From Reticulitermes speratus (taxonomy: Eukaryota > Arthropoda > Insecta > Blattodea > Rhinotermitidae), in NCBI GenBank assembly GCA_021186555.1, contig JAJKFL010000042.1, positions 13,012,781-13,076,780 on the forward strand: a DNA stretch of 64,000 nucleotides, read 5' to 3'. The notes below the pieces were generated by a model. It was not told where the DNA came from and ran no database searches. It saw only the letters and a program-made list of their open reading frames with translations. Position numbers and translations under genes: made by a program. How positions within the stretch are numbered: position 1 is the first letter of the stretch; each line of letters starts with the position of its first letter. Positions 58,379 to 64,000 of the stretch are shown in pieces.

Positions 58379-59766
58379 CTCCACTGCAGTCAAGATATTT
58401 CCGATTTTTACGTAAACATTACACGAAACTGAATGTTGTTCTTACACTCGTATAAATCAAAGCGCACCAGCATTAAGTCTGATGTGCGAAAAACCAAATG
58501 AATTTGGGGAGTTTCGAGAGACACAGAGATAACTTTTCTGTCCAATAGCTAATATTTATCTCGAAGTTTTCTGCCTACTTCACCATCCCACATGTACTAC
58601 ACCATGTGTTATTGCATGTGGCGGAAGCGGTGTGTCTGATGCAAGATCCTTACCTACATGTAACACGACCGACATCACATGTATGGATACGTATAATGAC
58701 GTCACGAAGCCGCCATGTTGGTACGTCTAAGCTCATAACGGCACGTTCGTTCTTTCACTCTTGTGACACAGATAAGGCCAGTCTTGCATCACTCACGGAA
58801 CATCACACTGCGCGTCAAAAATCAATGCTGCTGCAGTGGTTAGTGTTTTGTTTCTGCGTAGGTTAATTAACGGTGGTGTACAAAACTGGCTGTCTTATCG
58901 ATGAGACCCAGGCGTTAGATGAGAGGTCAGTAGCCCATTAAAAAGCATCCTAAAGTAACAGGTTTTAAGAGTATGGACCACATTCATATGGCTCAGGATA
59001 TGGCCCGGTGGCGGGCTCTCTTCAGCAGGGCAATGAATATTTGCTTTTCATAAAAGGCACGGACTTTTTTAGTATGTGAAAGACTATCCGCTACTCAACG
59101 AGAAATCCGCTTCGCGGATTTAGTATAAAACTGACTACAGTAATTACCGTGTAGTCTCGATATTCGTGAACCTAGATGTTTCAAGTTTCGACCTTTCGTG
59201 ATTACGAATTGTTTCGACCCACCCCCCGTGACTGGATCCGACGTCTCGGGATGATACCACGTGACTGGAGAATCGCCTTCCCCACAGTTGCTATTGGCCA
59301 GGTCACTCTTAGTTCAGTCAAGCTTTGCCTTTCATTAAGTGAGGTTTACTGCTTTCATGCTTTATGTAATAACACTGCTACAACCACGTAATGTATCTGA
59401 TCCTCAAAAAGTATTTGTATTTTATTAAAATAAACTTTCGTGTTTATTATGTTTTTTTTAGAATATCATTTCATTACTATCATTTCTTACGTTCTTGGAA
59501 CCAAATATGTGTTTTACATGAAAATGGATTCCAGTGTTTGTGTTTCCGATGTTCGTGGCGGTTTTCTCGGTCCAAATTAATCATGCACATAGATACTGTG
59601 GTTTAATATTATTTTTATGATCTTTGTATGTTTTATTCGAATTCTTCTCCTAGGATGAACTTCGCACATAAAAAGTATTGTCCATTATCAGCTTGGATTC
59701 CGACGTAACAGATAAACTACTGATCGGAAACTCTACATTCATCAGATACGGTAAAAAAGGTATACA
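58379..59766. other. Non-repetitive interval with CRE and YY1-like sites
   Basis: TGACGTCA at 58697-58704, followed by GCCGCCATGTTGGTA at 58709-58723. The same 15-mer occurs at 61844-61858. Promoter-like, but no gene can be attached. Confidence 0.3.
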
Positions 59767-60968
59767 GTGGCGTAGCTACGATTTTTGGTGCCCGGGGCGA
59801 GTATTCACAATGACCGCCCCTAAGAGAAATTATGAACTTAGAATTCATAATCATTTATAGAATTAATTTTTCGCCCATTTTGCCGCCGCTTGAGCTCTGT
59901 TTCCAGTTTCCCGAGTCGGTCGTGCCACTCGTCCCACACCCAGCTACGCACCTGTTCATGTATAATTTTAGTCGGTCGTGCCACTCGTCCCACACCCAGC
60001 TACGCACCTGTTCATGCATAATTTTAGTCGGTCGTGCCACTCGTCCCACACCCAGCTACGCACCTGTTCATGTATAATTTTAGTCGGTCGTGACACTCGT
60101 CCCACACCCAGCTACGCACCTGTTCATGTATAATTTTAGTCGGTCGTGCCACTCGTCCCACACCCAGCTACGCACCTGTTCATGTATAATTTTAGTCGGT
60201 CGTGCCACTCGTCCCACACCCAGCTACGCACCTGTTCATGTATAATTTTAGTCGGTCGTGCCACTCGTCCCACACCCAGCTACGCACCTGTTCATGTATA
60301 ATTTTAGTCGGTCGTGCCACTCGTCCCACACCCAGCTACGCACCTGTTCATGTATAATTTTAGTCGGTCTGCCACTCGTCCCACACCCAGCTACGCACCT
60401 GTTCATGTATAATTTTAGTCGGTCGTGCCACTCGTCCCACACCCAGCTACGCCCCTGTTCATGTATAATTTTAGTCGGTCGTGCCACTCGTCCCACACCC
60501 AGCTACGCACCTGTTCATGTATAATTTTAGTCGGTCGTGCCACTCGTCCCACACCCAGCTACGCACCTGTTCATGTATAATTTTAGTCGGTCGTGCCACT
60601 CGTCCCACACCCAGCTACGCACCTGTTCATGTATAATTTTAGTCTGTCGTCGCCACTCGTCCCACACCCAGCTACGCCCCTGTTCATGTATAATTTTAGT
60701 CGGTCGTGCCACTCGTCCCACACCCAGCTACGCACCTGTTCATGTATAATTTTAGTCGGTCTTGCCACTCGTCCCACACCCAGCTACGCACCTGTTCATG
60801 TATAATTGTAGTCGGTCGTGCCACTCGTCCCACACCCAGCTACGCCTCTGTTCATGTATAATTTTAGTCGGTCGTGCCACTCGTCCCACACCCAGCTACG
60901 CCCCTGTTCATGTATAATTTTAGTCGGTCGTGCCACTCGTCCCACACCCAGCTACGCCCCTGTTCATG
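59767..60968. repeat. hAT-like end followed by a 56-bp minisatellite (about 18 copies)
   Basis: The array runs from about 59918 to 60968 with unit AGTCGGTCGTGCCACTCGTC, CCACACCCAGCTACGCACCT and GTTCATGTATAATTTT. Near the right edge several units have CTACGCCCCTG. The 150-bp left flank begins CAGTGGCGTAGCTACG at 59767, an hAT-type terminus, and each repeat unit contains the inverse of that kind of terminus (CCAGCTACGCCCCTG). The array therefore seems to have grown from one end of a MITE. Confidence 0.9.
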
Positions 60969-62700
60969 TTCCCAGGTTTCGCCCGCTTGTCCTTCTGGTA
61001 AAAGCAGTACTAAGAAGAAAATACGGAATGTGCTATCCCGACTCCAGAGAGCTATTAAGCTTATTTGATGTAAATAATAAAATTAAGAGTGACATTTGGA
61101 AAGAATGGAAATCCACAGCTTACACAGACATATAATAAATTATGCATAGTTGTAGAGTTAGAGGAAGGAGAATCACTGCATGCCTGAAACTACGTCGGGG
61201 GGGGGGGGGAGTCAACCATTCATTAGGGGAACGGGAAGGACTTGAAGACACGAGCCTCGAACGTTTATGATAATCATGGTGATGGTTTACCGATTTGTTT
61301 CAACTGCTAATTTTATGTGGTCCGGACTAATGAAGGTTAGGGTGATTACAATGGAGTAAAACGTAGCAGCCGCCTTATGTTAATCTGAGATCTTGCACAG
61401 CAAGAAGTTCTGCGGAGGAATTCGGAGTTCTCGTTCAATTAAATCCTCCCGTTTCTATACTGGGCTTACAAAATTATACGTTATTAATGTAAAAGTTAAC
61501 CATTCAGTACTTTAAATTTACAATAGTTACATCCGTAAGGCACAACCTAAAAATTTCACACCGTCGCCATATTTAATTACAATATAAAGTTTCGTAATGC
61601 CAAATCAGTATGTATGTTTATGATTCAGCCCCATATAATATTTAATATGCCTAGCTCCAATAGCATATTAGTTGACGTTATCAAATGGAAAAATTACACA
61701 TATTTAACGCGGCCAACAAGTTGATTATTTCATGCTATGCAAAAAAGTTATATCAATGAAAGACTCGTGTTTTTCAGACCTATCACAGTCCACACTTACA
61801 GATTATTGCACTAAATTAGCTCTTCCGGCTCTGAAATTCACCGGCCGCCATGTTGGTATTCTGGAGCCTTGAAATAAGACGCAAGAAGTCTGATTAGTAG
61901 TCCCGTTTGTGTACTTCAAAGTGAGAAGAAGAACAAGAGAAGAAGAAGAGGAGGAGGAGGAGAAAGTAGACGAGGAAAAGTTGATCATGGTGACGACAAG
62001 GCTCATGATGATTTTGATAATTATGATTATGACGTCCGACATGTTAAAAATTACGTTAAGCAAATATTGTATCCGAAGACGGCAAACGTGGAAGCTTAAC
62101 ATTCCACCAAGGCTCGGTCATTCACTCCACAATGTAATAATACTATCAAATAGTTTGCAAATAAAATTACTTGTGCACATTTTTCCTTTCTCTAGGAGTG
62201 CGGACAGATCCGTTACGGATACCAGGATGTCGCTGTGATAAAGAAATGACGCACCCAACCACTGATAAGGCAAACGTCGACTGTGAGTGCCGCAATGACA
62301 AACTCCAAGCAGCCAAGCTCTCCATCAGAAGCTGATACGAACCCATTGTTTCAAAGTCTTCTAATAATCCACATATTAACAATTCCACTCCATCACAACT
62401 TTTTGACTTGCTATATCACATGACATATGGGCATATGGGGACTGATACACACTAGACTATATGTTTCAGCTCGTGCATCATTAAACACCCTAATTCATCA
62501 TTTAGCTTTTTGAAATTATTACAACGCTATCCGAAGTGTCACTTCGTATTTAATTACATTTTTGCCCTAAAACTTTTTTAGTATCGACCTACTTAAAAAG
62601 AAACCATTCTAGCTGCGTAATTCCTGAATTGTGAAATGTTTTAAAACGCAAGGTATAAAAAATAATAATAATTATAAAGGAGAAGTTTTAACGCACGGTT
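60969..62700. other. Intergenic, mostly unrecognised
   Basis: Holds a G run at 61198-61210, a purine-rich GAA/GAG stretch at 61921-61980 and the second GCCGCCATGTTGGTA. The reading frames are low complexity. Confidence 0.45.
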
Positions 62701-62814
62701 ACGTAGTTTATCCCTTCCAGTAAAGAGCCAGTGTGATTCTTAGGACTCTTTAATCTTGCGTATCGAATCTGGCCGAACGGTTGCGCCGTTTGCTATTTCT
62801 GGAGAGGTGTCTGG

Positions 62815-63210
62815 TTCAAAGTGCTCCTTATTCTGAGCTAGATGAATCCAGTCTACAAGCTAACCTCTATTATTTTAAGATACATTTTGACATTACTATC
62901 TCACATACAGTTCTACCAAATGGCTCCTTCCCTTTAGGCTTTCCGACTGAAGTGTTGCATATACGTGTATTTCTAATCTCCCATCATACGTGCTACATGT
63001 CCATTCCATATCATCCTTTCTGACATTGTCAGCGCATTTTGTAAAGAATATAGATTATAAAGATCCGCATTATTAAATTCTCCTTATCCTTCTGTTGCTT
63101 CATTTCTCTTTGTTCTAAATATTTTCCTGAGCACCCTACCCTCGAACACATGAATTGCTTTCTTTGGGGTTGCAGATAAAATTTCCAATCCATATAAAGC
63201 AAAAATTACA
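62815..63210 (-). mobile_element. LINE tail, decayed
   Basis: GAGCTAGATGAATCCAGTCT, CAAATGGCTCCTTCCC, ATCATACGTGCTACATGTCC and TTTTCCTGAGCACCCTACCC keep the family order. Confidence 0.62.
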
Positions 63211-63299
63211 ACTACAATTTTGCGCATTTGAATTACTGATACACATTTCTCGAGAGAAGCTTTGGATTTTTCACATGAAAGTTCTCGTAAAAAACAGAG

Positions 63300-63670
63300 T
63301 CGTGGTTCCCAATCTGTGGGTAGCAGACTTCCCTCCGCCGAGTGATGAGGTGTTATTCCAGGGAATCATAAATTCATCAGCAAATCTTGCCCCTTCAGTC
63401 AGCGCTTCGTTTCTTCTGTTATTACTTTCGTAATGAATAAAATATGAATTTATTTACTGTGGTTACTGGCTTTTGTAACTGCCTTTCGACAGCAAAAATT
63501 TTTCAATTAACGGACCCCAAAGTACAATTATTAACATGTGGGAATGGGATTGTTTTCTTTTTCAATCTGACTTTTTTATTTTTAAATTCTCTTTTCTTTT
63601 ACTTTCCTTTTTTATTCCTCCCCTATTTTTAATGGCGGGGTCTTATACTCGCAAACGTTGGGAACTACTG
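63300..63670. mobile_element. hAT-type MITE, 7/8 target duplication
   Basis: The left end reads TCGTGGTTCCCAATCTGTGG and the right end, inverted, CAGTAGTTCCCAACGTTTGC. Flanks are AAACAGAG (63292-63299) and TAACAGAG (63671-63678). Non-coding; T-rich toward the right end. Confidence 0.7.
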
Positions 63671-64000
63671 TAACAGAGCTTAATGGTATCGTGGATGACA
63701 CTTGCAGTTTGTCCTCCGGTGACCAAGATAATCTCTGACCGTATATTGTTAGTTTACTAAGTGATTCCGACTACCAATGGAATAACATCGCAGACATTAC
63801 AATCGCGTCTCTCCACAAAAAAGCACGGTTCCGAATTCAACACTGCTTTTATCAACAGCCGGCTTATAATATCAAAAACGTATACAAAAACTTGACACTT
63901 TTATACACAGAAACTTTAGTCTCTCAGGTTCTCCGTTTCTCCCTATCTGGTCTGTTTACATGCGATCATAATCGATTGTTCACAGTCTACAAAGCGATGC

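Noticed and set aside
58606-58866. 86-codon plus-strand frame after the minisatellite
   Set aside because: No recognisable domain; composition does not differ from spurious frames.
60248-60805. Reading frames on both strands with MGRVARPTKIIHEQ or PLVPHPATHLFMYNF repeats
   Set aside because: Translations of the second minisatellite.
57434-60968. CRISPR-like arrays
   Set aside because: The repeats are contiguous with no unique spacers, and the genome is eukaryotic.
61909-62238. Acidic EEEEEEEE frame
   Set aside because: Low-complexity purine tract, no homology recognised and no splice partners.

Overview
This is an AT-rich, intron-rich and repeat-rich animal nuclear sequence, almost certainly from an insect with a large genome. 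The evidence is two multi-exon genes with GT-AG introns of up to several kb, many tRNA-derived SINEs, LINE fragments with insect-type reverse-transcriptase tails, hAT, mariner and pogo DNA transposons, and long minisatellites. The SINE and LINE families look to me like those of polyneopteran insects (cockroach, termite or similar), but I cannot prove that from sequence alone. I saw no bacterial genes, rRNA, intact tRNA gene or CRISPR array, and recognised no retrovirus-like or LTR element.

Only two host genes can be supported. On the + strand, 26747-31887 holds the last five exons of a gene encoding two CUB domains; its 5' exons were not found. On the - strand, 55064-45873 holds a complete L-lactate dehydrogenase gene of seven coding exons (332 aa) with a separate 5'UTR exon near 55507-55620. 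The two genes converge, with about 14 kb between their stop codons. That interval carries a nearly intact mariner (36805-38115), a LINE fragment (40334-41080), one young SINE (44015-44325), a decayed coding-like stretch on the - strand (33135-33600) and otherwise AT-rich sequence, some of which may be long 3'UTR.

1-26 kb is intergenic or upstream intron and densely packed with SINEs of three tRNA-headed families (A, B and C, my labels), LINE tails, foldback elements and MITEs. Several have clear target-site duplications, and some are nested. 45-56 kb is the LDH gene, whose introns carry LINE, SINE, pogo-MITE and Penelope-like insertions. 57-61 kb holds two large minisatellites that both have a 56-bp period. 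61-64 kb is repeat debris with an hAT MITE near the right edge.

The most unusual signals are: a set of palindromic insertions whose ends carry outward-facing hammerhead-ribozyme-like motifs of the Penelope type (14.6-15.1 kb, 50.5-51.1 kb, plus single copies near 52.4 kb); a tandem triplication of the LDH start-codon exon region (55.02-55.32 kb); a minisatellite apparently seeded by an hAT terminus (59.9-61.0 kb); and a GC-AG intron in the CUB gene.
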